Shown here in pieces: positions 17,697 through 26,216 of a stretch of 64,000 nucleotides of DNA. The notes under the pieces were generated by a model. That model had not been told where the DNA came from. It ran no database searches and was given only the letters and a program-made list of their open reading frames with translations. Each line of letters opens with the position of its first letter. Position 1 is the stretch's first letter. Both the position numbers and the translations under genes were made by a program. The stretch comes from Sulfurospirillum sp. (GTDB lineage: Bacteria; Campylobacterota; Campylobacteria; Campylobacterales; Sulfurospirillaceae). The DNA is taken from assembly GCA_016744795.1 (NCBI GenBank), contig JADGDR010000006.1:1-64000 (forward strand), read 5' to 3'.

Positions 17697-18186
17697 GTTC
17701 TATATCACCTTTTAAAGTGTTTTTATAGGTAGTTTTAAGATAATCATTTAAAAACTCTTTACCATGACATTTTGCACCATTTTTACAAATCTCAAAATAA
17801 TTAGAATTTGGTAAGATTTCATTACTTTGTTTATCTTCTTTGCCTTTATAGACTATGCAATTTTTTAAAATATTTCCATCACTATATAGTGTGACACTTC
17901 CATCTTTTAAACTAGATCTATTATAACCACGTTCACGGTAATCTAGCTCTTGTATATATTTATCATTTAAATTTTTTATAACAAGAGCATTAAACCAAGA
18001 ATTTTCGTCTTTTTCTATATTCATAACAGCTTTTTTTATGCCATCAACTTTTCTCCAAGATGGTAATTGATTAAAGACTCTTTTAAAGCCTTTAACCTTT
18101 ACCAAATCAACCCGTGAAGGGTCGATATTTTGTTTTTTAAGTTCATCTACATGTAAGAGGCTTCCATATATTATTTGGTTATACAT
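17689..18186 (-). CDS. Gamma-glutamylcyclotransferase-like protein
   Basis: 165 residues. The N-terminal YGSL (7-10), the acidic residue E85 in LDYRERGY, and the C-terminal Y-F-E-I-C...FLNDYLKTTY segment fit the GGCT/BtrG fold. There the YGSL loop binds the gamma-glutamyl group and a Glu is the acid/base, releasing 5-oxoproline from a gamma-glutamyl amine. It is the last gene of a leftward operon after kamA (nine-base gap). Its start codon lies inside a variant palindrome (18181-18190), and a second copy at 18147 encodes Leu-His-Val. The substrate is unknown; the context suggests a product made by the ATP-grasp enzyme. Confidence 0.72.
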   Translation of the reverse strand: MYNQIIYGSLLHVDELKKQNIDPSRVDLVKVKGFKRVFNQLPSWRKVDGIKKAVMNIEKDENSWFNALVIKNLNDKYIQELDYRERGYNRSSLKDGSVTLYSDGNILKNCIVYKGKEDKQSNEILPNSNYFEICKNGAKCHGKEFLNDYLKTTYKNTLKGDIELI

Positions 18187-18195
18187 GTAAACATC

Positions 18196-19785
18196 TTATT
18201 TGTATTTGTCAAAGGAGAATGGTTTGTTATACTCTTCCATACTCATATCTGGATAAGAAACTTCTGTACCATCCCAAGGTTTTTTAAGAATATAATCACT
18301 ACCTTCATTAACCTGTGAGACATTATCTCTATGAAGTGGAATTTTGCCACCAGCAGTTGCCAAATACCTAGGTATCGCATCTCCTGCAATGTTTCCATAC
18401 ATGCTTTCAACCAAATCACGTCCAACACTAATAGGAACTCTTAAATGCCCAAATTCAGGGTTTCTAAAACTACAATTAAACAGATAATATGGTCTAATGT
18501 AGGACTCTTGTAAAAGTTCAACCAATTTCCACATTTTATTTTGTGTGTCGTTTACCCCACGAAGCAGTACAGATTGATTTAAAATTGCACTTGTTACCTT
18601 ACTTAGTTTTTTAAATGCTTCATGCACTTCAGGAGTCATCTCTTGAGGTGTATTAATCTGAGTCACAAATCTAAGAGGTTTAATTGCATTACTTTTTGCA
18701 CAAATCTCTAAAAACTTGTCATCAATTCTTTGAGGAGTCATAACAGGAATACGACTACCGATTCTTTTTATTTTTACATGTGGAATTTTATCAAGCTCTT
18801 CAAAAAGATATTCAAGTCTTTTATTTGAAAGTGCTAGAGCGTCACCACCAGTTATTAGAACATCTCTTACTGTTGTATTGCCTCGGATATAGTTTAATGC
18901 TTCTTCATAAGTATTTTTACTACTTACCCAGTCTTTGTCACTTATATGGTCAAGTCTTAGACAGTAGGTACAAAACATAGCACACATATTTGTTGCTTTA
19001 ATTGTTAGAACTCTTGGGTAAAATTGATCTATTAGCCTTGCAGGAGAGTGATCACTCGCAACTGGTTCTATATTGATTCCTTTGTTATCAATCATATCTC
19101 CTGTTGGAACACTTTGGATTAAAATTGGGTCATTAACAACATTCGGCATAATCAAACTTGCATAATAAGGAGAAATCCTCATTCTAAATACACCAACAAC
19201 TCTTTGAATATCATCAATGAGTTTTTGAGGAATGTCAAGTATTTGGGCAAGTTGTTCACCTGATCTAATAGCATATTTGATTTGTCCACCATAACTGTCC
19301 CAATCTTCATCGCTCATTTTTAGTTTTTCTTGTATTTTTTTTCTATTTCTTTTGATTTGCTTTTGTAAGTCAAAACCGCTAGGAGCATCTTTTTTGTGAT
19401 TGTTTAGGTAGTTTTGAACTCTAGCATTTGCTGTTTTAGCAATTGGGAGAGCAGAGTATACTCTACCTCCAACGCTTACAGCATGTTCATCTGTTCTTTT
19501 GTGTTTTATTGCCATTAGATAAAGCTCATCCTTATCAATTCCTATATCTTTAGGCGTTGCTCCATGATTCTCTTTTATAGTCTTTAGTTTAACAAAAAGT
19601 TGAACCATAGGGTTAGTTAATCTAATTGAAGTTTTGCTAATTTCCAACCACTCTTTGACTTCATCAATCTCTTTTTGGCTTACTTCAGTTTTAGATTTTG
19701 AAGAAGAGTACAACAATTCAAAAAGTTTTATATCAAATTTATCTAATTTTTTTAAATCCACGCTATTTGTTTGGCTGCATTGCAT
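18196..19785 (-). CDS. KamA-family radical SAM 2,3-aminomutase
   Basis: 529 residues. The radical SAM cysteines are C268, C272 and C275 (CAMFCTYC), followed by LRLDHI and RDVLITGGDAL. The PLP lysine is K481 (AGGKIPL). The family moves the alpha-amino group of an amino acid to the beta carbon. By eye against Clostridium lysine 2,3-aminomutase, the two aspartates that bind the lysine side-chain amine (D293, D330) are Ser (in LFNCSF) and Thr (in LATAGG) here, so lysine is an unlikely substrate. An N-terminal extension of about 100 residues has no clear match. It lies three bases after the ATP-grasp gene. No acetyltransferase gene (AblB) is adjacent. Confidence 0.85.
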   Translation of the reverse strand: MQCSQTNSVDLKKLDKFDIKLFELLYSSSKSKTEVSQKEIDEVKEWLEISKTSIRLTNPMVQLFVKLKTIKENHGATPKDIGIDKDELYLMAIKHKRTDEHAVSVGGRVYSALPIAKTANARVQNYLNNHKKDAPSGFDLQKQIKRNRKKIQEKLKMSDEDWDSYGGQIKYAIRSGEQLAQILDIPQKLIDDIQRVVGVFRMRISPYYASLIMPNVVNDPILIQSVPTGDMIDNKGINIEPVASDHSPARLIDQFYPRVLTIKATNMCAMFCTYCLRLDHISDKDWVSSKNTYEEALNYIRGNTTVRDVLITGGDALALSNKRLEYLFEELDKIPHVKIKRIGSRIPVMTPQRIDDKFLEICAKSNAIKPLRFVTQINTPQEMTPEVHEAFKKLSKVTSAILNQSVLLRGVNDTQNKMWKLVELLQESYIRPYYLFNCSFRNPEFGHLRVPISVGRDLVESMYGNIAGDAIPRYLATAGGKIPLHRDNVSQVNEGSDYILKKPWDGTEVSYPDMSMEEYNKPFSFDKYK

Positions 19786-19788
19786 TTG

Positions 19789-21222
19789 TTATCCTTTAGT
19801 TGCATAATATGGGCAACTATAACACTTGTCATCTAAGGTAAAATTTTTATCAATATACGTTTTTACTGTATAGTTAATCATACGTCTACCCATCTCAATA
19901 CCATCTTCTACATCTTTGTAGCTTTTCCCAGTAGCAATAACTCGACCCAAAAATGAGCCTTCATTCACAAAAAAATCTTGTCCTATGTGTTCAAGTATCA
20001 TGAACTCCTTATTAATTTTATTTTGTGCTACATTTTGAAACATCTCAATTTCTCCACGCTGTTGTGGTAAATAGCTATGTGTTGTTAGTTTGTTATCTAT
20101 CTTGTAGTTATAAGAACTCCAATATATATCTGTTTTAAAGAAATCAGGTTCCCTCATATGAGGTGCTTGTTTGTTTTGTGTTACAGCGTAAAATTCAATT
20201 TCAGGAAGATTTGGAGAACCAAGAGAAAGTTCAGTTTTTAAAGCACAGCAAAACTCCATAGTAGTACCTTGTTTTCTAGGATTTGTCTCTATAAAAAAAA
20301 CCTCATTTTTATTGGTAACTATATAATCGCAGCCAAATATCCCTCTATATCCTAGCGAAGCCATTTTTTTACCTACTACTTTTGTTTGCCTTATAATTTC
20401 TTTTTGAATTTCTTTTGACATTTTTGATGGAAATGTTGAGCCTTTAAATTTTGTTCCATCTATTCTTTGGTCTGCAACTCCTCCTACATATATCTCTTCT
20501 TCATTGATGACAACACCAAGAGTTGTTGGGTCACAGATATGATCTATATATTCAGTTATTAAAAAAGTATCATTTATATTTGAGCTAAATTTCATTCTAA
20601 TATCTTCTAAACAATAAGCTATGATGCTATTTGCTCCAGCAGCACTAAGTTCTAGTGATATAAATAGAGGATTTCCAGTTCTTTGCATCAATTTTTGTGA
20701 ACTCTGTATAAGCTCATCATATGAGTGTATTATGTTGTAGTTTGCCATAGGTACGATGTTAGAAAATATTTCATATAGAGACATTTTATTGTTTAATATT
20801 GTAACAATTTCACTTTTTGGGCCTATTAAAATAACACCATCTTTTTTATCTAGAGTCATAAAAGGGCTTGATTCAAACATATATATATAAAGCTCATTTT
20901 GATTAGAAAGAATTGTATCTATAACAGAGTGTATATACGCACTATTAGAGATATCATTTATGAATTCATCATGTTTTTTTCTTTTATTTTGTTTATCTTT
21001 TAAATCGTTTATAATGATGAGGTTGTCGTAGTTATATTGTTCAAACACATCAGGAGATATGCTAATAAATTCAATTTTTTCTTTTGAAATTTCTAAGATT
21101 TTTGACAATGCTTCTTTAAAAAAATGACCAATACCATAAGCCTTTAGTTCACTTATAAATAAAAAATAGTATATATTCTTGTCATACTTAAAGTTACTAA
21201 ATCTTACGTCTATTTTTTTCAT
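19789..21222 (-). CDS. ATP-grasp ligase-like protein
   Basis: 477 residues. The middle (about 145-330) is an ATP-grasp fold: the phosphate loop region ELSAAGANS, LITEYID, and the metal-binding end GIFGCDY...FFIETNPRKQGTT with D299, E312, N314 and R316. ATP-grasp enzymes join a carboxylate to an amine or thiol through an acyl phosphate. The C-terminus carries an unusual CYSCPYY pair (C467, C470) that could hold a metal or a disulfide. It starts inside the gntR stop (ATGA overlap) and is followed directly by kamA. The substrate is unknown; ligation of an amino acid is the likely class of reaction. Confidence 0.75.
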   Translation of the reverse strand: MKKIDVRFSNFKYDKNIYYFLFISELKAYGIGHFFKEALSKILEISKEKIEFISISPDVFEQYNYDNLIIINDLKDKQNKRKKHDEFINDISNSAYIHSVIDTILSNQNELYIYMFESSPFMTLDKKDGVILIGPKSEIVTILNNKMSLYEIFSNIVPMANYNIIHSYDELIQSSQKLMQRTGNPLFISLELSAAGANSIIAYCLEDIRMKFSSNINDTFLITEYIDHICDPTTLGVVINEEEIYVGGVADQRIDGTKFKGSTFPSKMSKEIQKEIIRQTKVVGKKMASLGYRGIFGCDYIVTNKNEVFFIETNPRKQGTTMEFCCALKTELSLGSPNLPEIEFYAVTQNKQAPHMREPDFFKTDIYWSSYNYKIDNKLTTHSYLPQQRGEIEMFQNVAQNKINKEFMILEHIGQDFFVNEGSFLGRVIATGKSYKDVEDGIEMGRRMINYTVKTYIDKNFTLDDKCYSCPYYATKG

Positions 21223-21866
21223 TTTACTTCTCTTAGTAAAATTATTTTTGTTCCAGTTTCAAAGTAATGCTCTCGTATAATATCTTCAATATTTTTTTTG
21301 TCTCTTGAAATTATGGTTTCTACAATCTTTTGGTGCCTTTCTTGCACCTCTTTTTGTGAGTACAGTCTTGTCCAGTTTTTATAAAAAAGTAGTTGAGATT
21401 TTTTATTTATCTTTTCCAAAGTTTCCAAAAATACACTATTTTTTGCATATTTTAGAGTAAGTTTATGGAACTCTTCTCCTATTTTAACTACCTTTTTTCT
21501 ATCAATATTAGAATCACTCATTTCCTTTACATGTAAAGATAATTGCTTTATATCTTTTTTTGTTGCTTGTAGAGCAAATTCAGTAGCTAAAAAACCTTCG
21601 ATAACGCCTTTTGATTCATATGTGTCATATATGTCTTTTGAAGTTATCTCTTTAACAAATACTCCTTTTCTTGCAATTTGCTCTAACACTCCTAAAGATA
21701 CAAGTTCTAAAAGAGCTTCTCTAACGGGGGCTCTACTAACATGCAATTTTTCTGATAGATACAATTCTTTTACTTGACTACCTTGTGCATATTCTTCATT
21801 TATAATTGCACTATATATATAATCAATGATTTTATCTTTTAATGGTTCTTTATATTTATTTATCAT
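21219..21866 (-). CDS. GntR-family (FCD-type) transcriptional regulator
   Basis: 215 residues. An N-terminal winged helix-turn-helix (about 8-72: LSEKLHVSRAPVREALLELV and the wing QIARKGVFVKEIT) and an all-helical FCD ligand domain (80-205) place it in the FadR branch. FCD ligands are usually small organic or amino acids held by a metal. It is first in the leftward operon and divergent from the TRAP transporter. Two identical palindromes begin 12 bases upstream of its start and are its probable operator. Confidence 0.88.
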   Translation of the reverse strand: MINKYKEPLKDKIIDYIYSAIINEEYAQGSQVKELYLSEKLHVSRAPVREALLELVSLGVLEQIARKGVFVKEITSKDIYDTYESKGVIEGFLATEFALQATKKDIKQLSLHVKEMSDSNIDRKKVVKIGEEFHKLTLKYAKNSVFLETLEKINKKSQLLFYKNWTRLYSQKEVQERHQKIVETIISRDKKNIEDIIREHYFETGTKIILLREVK

Positions 21867-21878
21867 TTTTAAAGTCCT

Positions 21879-21909
21879 TTGTCGACAATTTATATCATAT
21901 TGTCGACAA
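21879..21909. promoter_or_regulatory. Twin palindromic operator TTGTCGACAA, probably for the GntR protein
   Basis: TTGTCGACAA occurs at 21879-21888 and again, identically, at 21900-21909. The spacing is 21 bases from copy to copy, two helical turns, so both face the same side of DNA. Each copy has the T-G-T/A-C-A style of FadR-type sites. The site sits in the 234-base divergent gap and could control both the gntR operon and the TRAP genes. Confidence 0.75.
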
Positions 21910-21990
21910 TAATATCTGAAAAATATTTAAGTAAGATTAAAAAAAATGATTTAAAGAAAAATTATTGATTGAATTTTTGTTTTAAATATA

Positions 21991-22052
21991 TTAGTTTCAT
22001 AAGGTAACAGTTTCTAAGAAAAACTAATAATCTGAAATTTTTTTGAAACTAA
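21991..22052. repeat. Inverted repeat in the TAXI gene leader
   Basis: TTAGTTTCA at 21991-21999 pairs with TGAAACTAA at 22044-22052, leaving 44 bases that contain a smaller palindrome (TTTCTAAGAAA, 22011-22021). It may be a second regulator site or a leader RNA fold upstream of the TAXI protein gene. Confidence 0.35.
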
Positions 22053-22100
22053 CAAGGCTAAAAGGGTTAAAATAATAATATATTTACATAAGGAGTTTTT

Positions 22101-23057
22101 ATGACTAAGAAATTAGCAACTATTGCTTTAGTAGGTGCATTGTCTATGCCTTTAATGGCAACAGATTTTGTAACAATTGGTACAGGCGGTGTTACAGGTG
22201 TTTATTATCCAACAGGTGGTTCAATTTGCCGTTTAGTAAACAAAGGTAAAAAAGAGCATGGCGTAAGATGCTCAGTTGAGTCTACTGGCGGTTCTATCTA
22301 TAATATTAATACAATTAGAGCCGGAGAACTTGATATGGGTGTTGCTCAATCAGATTGGCAATATCATGCATATAATGGTACTAGCAAGTTTAAAAGTAAA
22401 GGTCCGTTCAAAGAGTTAAGATCAATTTTTTCTATTCATGGCGAGCCTTTTACTGTTGTTGCTCGTGCTGATTCTGGTATTAAAAATTTTGCTGATCTTA
22501 AAGGTAAAAGAGTAAATATAGGAAATCCTGGTTCAGGAAGTCGCAGTACCATGGAATTAGCGATGAAAGCTGAAGGATGGGATAAATCTGTTTTTAAATT
22601 GGCTTCTGAGCTAAAAGCTTCTGAAATGGCAAAAGCACTTTGCGATAACAAAATTGATGCTATGATGTATGTTGTTGGTCATCCATCTGGTTCTATAAAA
22701 GAAGCTACAACTACTTGTGATAGTGTTCTTGTAAATGTAAGTGATGCAAATATACAAAAATTAGTTGCAGATAATTCTTACTATAAATTTACTACTATTC
22801 CTGGTGGAATGTATAGAGGAAATCCAGATGATGTTAAAACATTTGGTGTTGCTGCAACTTTTGTAACTTCTTCAAAAGTTTCAGAAAAAGTTATCTACAC
22901 AGTAGTAAAAGCGGTATTTGAAAACTTTGATGCTTTTAAAAAGCTTCATCCAGCTTTTGCTAATCTTACAAAAGAAGATATGGTAAAAAATGGTAATTCT
23001 GCTCCACTTCACAGAGGGGCAATTAAGTATTATAAAGAAGTTGGTCTTATTAAATAA
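22101..23057 (+). CDS. TAXI-family TRAP transporter substrate-binding protein
   Basis: 318 residues with a signal peptide (about 1-21, ending LMATD). The mature protein starts [18 protein letters not shown], the TAXI signature, and continues with [21 protein letters not shown] and [10 protein letters not shown]. It is a periplasmic receptor for the fused TRAP permease downstream. Characterised TAXI proteins include glutamate/glutamine binders; the ligand here is not readable. ATG 22101 has AAGGAG. A stable hairpin follows the gene and may allow more receptor than permease to be made. Confidence 0.92.
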   Translation: MTKKLATIALVGALSMPLMATDFVTIGTGGVTGVYYPTGGSICRLVNKGKKEHGVRCSVESTGGSIYNINTIRAGELDMGVAQSDWQYHAYNGTSKFKSKGPFKELRSIFSIHGEPFTVVARADSGIKNFADLKGKRVNIGNPGSGSRSTMELAMKAEGWDKSVFKLASELKASEMAKALCDNKIDAMMYVVGHPSGSIKEATTTCDSVLVNVSDANIQKLVADNSYYKFTTIPGGMYRGNPDDVKTFGVAATFVTSSKVSEKVIYTVVKAVFENFDAFKKLHPAFANLTKEDMVKNGNSAPLHRGAIKYYKEVGLIK

Positions 23058-23070
23058 AGAGCAAAAAATA

Positions 23071-23099
23071 TATAATAGGGTCATTTTGACCCTATTATA
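23071..23099 (+). terminator. Intercistronic hairpin between TAXI protein and permease genes
   Basis: Thirteen perfect base pairs (23071-23083 with 23087-23099) around a three-base loop, no U-run. It is probably a partial terminator or an mRNA-stabilising stem that raises the receptor level relative to the permease. A palindrome copy at 23118 follows. Confidence 0.6.
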
Positions 23100-23163
23100 A
23101 AATATGTATTTAAGTCTCTACATGTAAGAGATTTAATTATATGTTTTATTATAAGGAGGAGTT

Positions 23164-25737
23164 GTGAAAGAAGAAAAAAAATCGGCCCAGGATATGGTAA
23201 TAGAGGCTGAATCTGGCGGTCGCGATCCTTCAAATCCATATTTGGCAAAATTTATACTTTATCTTGCGTTAGTTTGGTCTCTTTTTCAATTATTTGTTTC
23301 ATCGCCACTTGTTCTTGAGTTTACCCCATGGATGAATGCTGATGTTGTTAAGCGTATACATCTAATGTTTGCTGGTTTCTTAGCTTATTTGAGTTATTTG
23401 CCTTTTAAATCTTCACCGAAAAAATATGTACCTATTACTGATTGGATTATGGGCATATTGCTGATTTTGTCAGTTGCATATATTATATATGGGCAAGTTT
23501 GGGATGCTGATGTTTTTGAAATGAGATTAGGTGTGCCAAATAAACTTGATTTGATTACAAGTCTAATAGGTTTAGCTCTTTTGCTTGAAGCAACAAGACG
23601 TTCACTTGGTCCACCGCTTATGGTAGTTGCTATTCTTGCTTTAACGTATGCATATTTTGGTATGGGAGATTATGGTGGGGCATCTGTTAATAAAATAGTA
23701 TCTCATATGTGGATAACTACAGAAGGTGCTTTTGGTATTGCAATTGGAGTTTCTGCAACAATGGTTTTCTTATTTGTACTTTTTGGTGCATTATTGGAAC
23801 AAGCTGGGGCTGGTAACTATTTTATAAGGGTCGCATTTTCATTAATGGGACACTTCAGAGGTGGACCTGCTAAAGCTGCTGTTGTAAGTTCTGCAATGAC
23901 TGGTATGATTTCAGGATCATCTATTGCTAATGTTGTTACAACAGGAACTTTTACAATTCCTTTAATGAAAAAAGTAGGATTTTCAAGTGAAAAAGCTGGA
24001 GCTATTGAAGTTGCATCTTCGACAAATGGTCAACTAACACCTCCAATTATGGGAGCTGCAGCTTTTTTAATGGTAGAGTATGTGGGTATACCTTTTATTG
24101 AAATTATAAAACATGCATTTTTACCAGCTGTTATTTCTTATATTGCACTTATCTATATCGTGCATTTAGAAGCTTTGAAAGCAGGAATGAAAGGTATGCC
24201 TCGTCCTTATAAGATGAATAGAATGGGTAAGATGATAGGAGTGCTTAGCGTTGTAGTGGTACTTGGTTTTTTAACCTGGGTATTACCTCCAATTATCGCT
24301 TATATAAAAGGTGCAGCCGGTGAGTATACTATGACAGCTATTATGGCAATGATTGGTGTATCTTATGTAGGATTAGTATATTACTCTTCACGAGTACCAG
24401 ATTTAACAAATGAAGAAATTGTTGAGCTTCCAGAAGTTGGACCTACTGTTAAATCAGGATTACATTACTTATTACCTGTTGTAGTTTTAGTTTGGTTATT
24501 AACAGTTGAAAGACTCTCACCAGATCTTTCAGCATTTTGGGCATCAATTTTTATGATTTTTATTGTTTTAACGCAAAAACCAATGATGGATTTCTTTAGA
24601 GGTGAAAAGAAAATATTTGGTCGTTTAAAAGAGGGTTTAATAGATTTAGAAATCGGTTTGATTAATGGTGCTAAAAATATGATTGGTATTGGTGTTGCTA
24701 CAGCAGTGGCTGGTATTATTGTTGGTACAGTTACTTTAACTGGTATCGGTCAAGTTGTTATAGGATTGGTAGAAACTGTTTCAGGTGGGAATATCTTCTT
24801 AATTCTTTTACTAACGGCCATCATTAGTTTGATTCTTGGTATGGGTCTTCCTACAACTGCAAACTATATTGTTGTATCTTCTCTTATGGCTCCAGTTATT
24901 GTTAGTCTTGGGGCTGCTAATGACATAGCTATACCATTAATTGCAGCACATATGTTTGTATTTTATTTTGGTATTTTAGCTGATGACACCCCACCTGTTG
25001 GGCTTGCTGCTTTTGCCGCCGCCGCCATATCTAAAGGTGATCCTATAAAAACTGGTATTCAAGGATTTACCTATGATATTCGTACAGCATTGTTGCCATT
25101 TATGTTTATTTTTAATACTCAGCTTTTGATGATAGGTATTGATAATACTTTTGAATTTATTATAGTCGTTGTTACTGCTATTGTAGGAATGTTGCTTTTT
25201 GCGGCTGCAACACAAGGATATTGGTTTACAAAAAATCGTTGGAGTGAAACAGTACTTCTTTTAGCATTGACATTTTTAATGTTTAGACCAGGATATATAT
25301 GGGATAAAATAGAACCACCATTTGATCATGTTTCAGGTAAAGAGATATTTAAAGTTGCTGATAAGATGAAAGCTGGAGAAAGATTAGAATTTGTAGTTAG
25401 TGGAGAAACACTTGAGGGTGTTGAAAGAAAATATACATTTGCTTTACCTTTAGTTGAAGGAAAAACTGGAAAAGAACGTATAGATGGTACTGGTATGCAA
25501 TTAGATGATCTATTTGGTCCCATGGAAGTGGCTATGATTCTACCTGGTAATAACAAACAAGTTGAGGCTATAAAAAGAGCTGGAGTAGATAGTGGTTGGA
25601 TTATTGAAAACGTAAAAGTAAAAAGAGATAGACTACCTAAACAAATTGTTCTTATTCCCGTTTTTATGGCAGTATTTTTCTTAGCTTGGATTCAAATTAA
25701 ACGTAGAAGAAAATTAGAAAAAGAAGGAGTGGAGTAA
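23164..25737 (+). CDS. TRAP transporter fused permease (4TM-12TM)
   Basis: 857 residues from GTG 23164, with AAGGAGGA just upstream. The small (Q) and large (M) TRAP membrane subunits are fused, as in TAXI systems. The M domain shows SSAMTGMISGSSIANVVTTG, TNGQLTPPIMGAAAFLMVEY and GLPTTANYIVVSSL. The C-terminal 150 residues after about 705 include a soluble segment (FDHVSGKEIF onward, DUF3394-like) and a final helix. It uses the sodium gradient to import the substrate caught by the TAXI protein. Its TAA and the next ATG overlap (TAATG). Confidence 0.92.
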   Translation: MKEEKKSAQDMVIEAESGGRDPSNPYLAKFILYLALVWSLFQLFVSSPLVLEFTPWMNADVVKRIHLMFAGFLAYLSYLPFKSSPKKYVPITDWIMGILLILSVAYIIYGQVWDADVFEMRLGVPNKLDLITSLIGLALLLEATRRSLGPPLMVVAILALTYAYFGMGDYGGASVNKIVSHMWITTEGAFGIAIGVSATMVFLFVLFGALLEQAGAGNYFIRVAFSLMGHFRGGPAKAAVVSSAMTGMISGSSIANVVTTGTFTIPLMKKVGFSSEKAGAIEVASSTNGQLTPPIMGAAAFLMVEYVGIPFIEIIKHAFLPAVISYIALIYIVHLEALKAGMKGMPRPYKMNRMGKMIGVLSVVVVLGFLTWVLPPIIAYIKGAAGEYTMTAIMAMIGVSYVGLVYYSSRVPDLTNEEIVELPEVGPTVKSGLHYLLPVVVLVWLLTVERLSPDLSAFWASIFMIFIVLTQKPMMDFFRGEKKIFGRLKEGLIDLEIGLINGAKNMIGIGVATAVAGIIVGTVTLTGIGQVVIGLVETVSGGNIFLILLLTAIISLILGMGLPTTANYIVVSSLMAPVIVSLGAANDIAIPLIAAHMFVFYFGILADDTPPVGLAAFAAAAISKGDPIKTGIQGFTYDIRTALLPFMFIFNTQLLMIGIDNTFEFIIVVVTAIVGMLLFAAATQGYWFTKNRWSETVLLLALTFLMFRPGYIWDKIEPPFDHVSGKEIFKVADKMKAGERLEFVVSGETLEGVERKYTFALPLVEGKTGKERIDGTGMQLDDLFGPMEVAMILPGNNKQVEAIKRAGVDSGWIIENVKVKRDRLPKQIVLIPVFMAVFFLAWIQIKRRRKLEKEGVE

Positions 25738-26075
25738 TGTTAATTACATGGATAGTATTGGGTGGTATTGCAATAGCTATGTATATCATTATATATAAAT
25801 ATGAAAAGAAGATGAATGTGATGCAAGAGTTGATTGAAGCCAACAAAGATAAGATTGGTGAACACCAAAATAGAATCAATAAAAATCATGAAAGATCTAC
25901 TGATAACCGTGATAAACTTGAAGAGCATGATGATCGTATAATTTCAAATCAAGAAAGAAGTGAAAAAAACCATGATAGAAGTAAAAAAAATCGTGATAGA
26001 ATTGAAGAACACAATAATCATATAAATCAGATGTGGGTAACGATACCTAAACATAAAGCTACTAAAGAAGATTAA
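25737..26075 (+). CDS. Membrane-anchored Asn-layer heptad-repeat protein
   Basis: 112 residues: one transmembrane helix (about 2-20) and then ten heptads of the pattern [I/L/S]-x-x-[N/H]-x-x-x (for example IEANKDK, IGEHQNR, INKNHER). With position a aliphatic and d Asn or His, this is a coiled coil with polar core layers. It overlaps the TRAP permease stop by one base, so it is made with the transporter. A protein of the same architecture is encoded at 61068-61346. No function is known; a membrane-bound oligomeric stalk or adaptor is inferred. Confidence 0.72.
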   Translation: MLITWIVLGGIAIAMYIIIYKYEKKMNVMQELIEANKDKIGEHQNRINKNHERSTDNRDKLEEHDDRIISNQERSEKNHDRSKKNRDRIEEHNNHINQMWVTIPKHKATKED

Positions 26076-26107
26076 AAGTTTCCCCCCCCCATTTGGGGGA
26101 AACTTTT
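26074..26107 (+). terminator. Rho-independent terminator with a C9 tract
   Basis: Thirteen-base-pair stem (26074-26086 with 26095-26107), loop C/T-rich, then a T-run. Nine consecutive C at 26082-26090 sit in stem and loop. It ends the TRAP operon. Confidence 0.85.
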
Positions 26108-26216
26108 TAGTCTATTATGTTTTTTTGCTTTAACACTCTGTTAATATTATGGCAAAATATCTTTTTAAGCCCTTTTTTAGTAAACTGCGCGTAATTACTC
26201 CCAAAGGAATCTTATT

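Noticed and set aside
18196-19785. Naming the aminomutase KamA (lysine 2,3-aminomutase)
   Set aside because: Both lysine-contacting aspartates appear replaced and no AblB acetyltransferase is nearby, so only the family is named.
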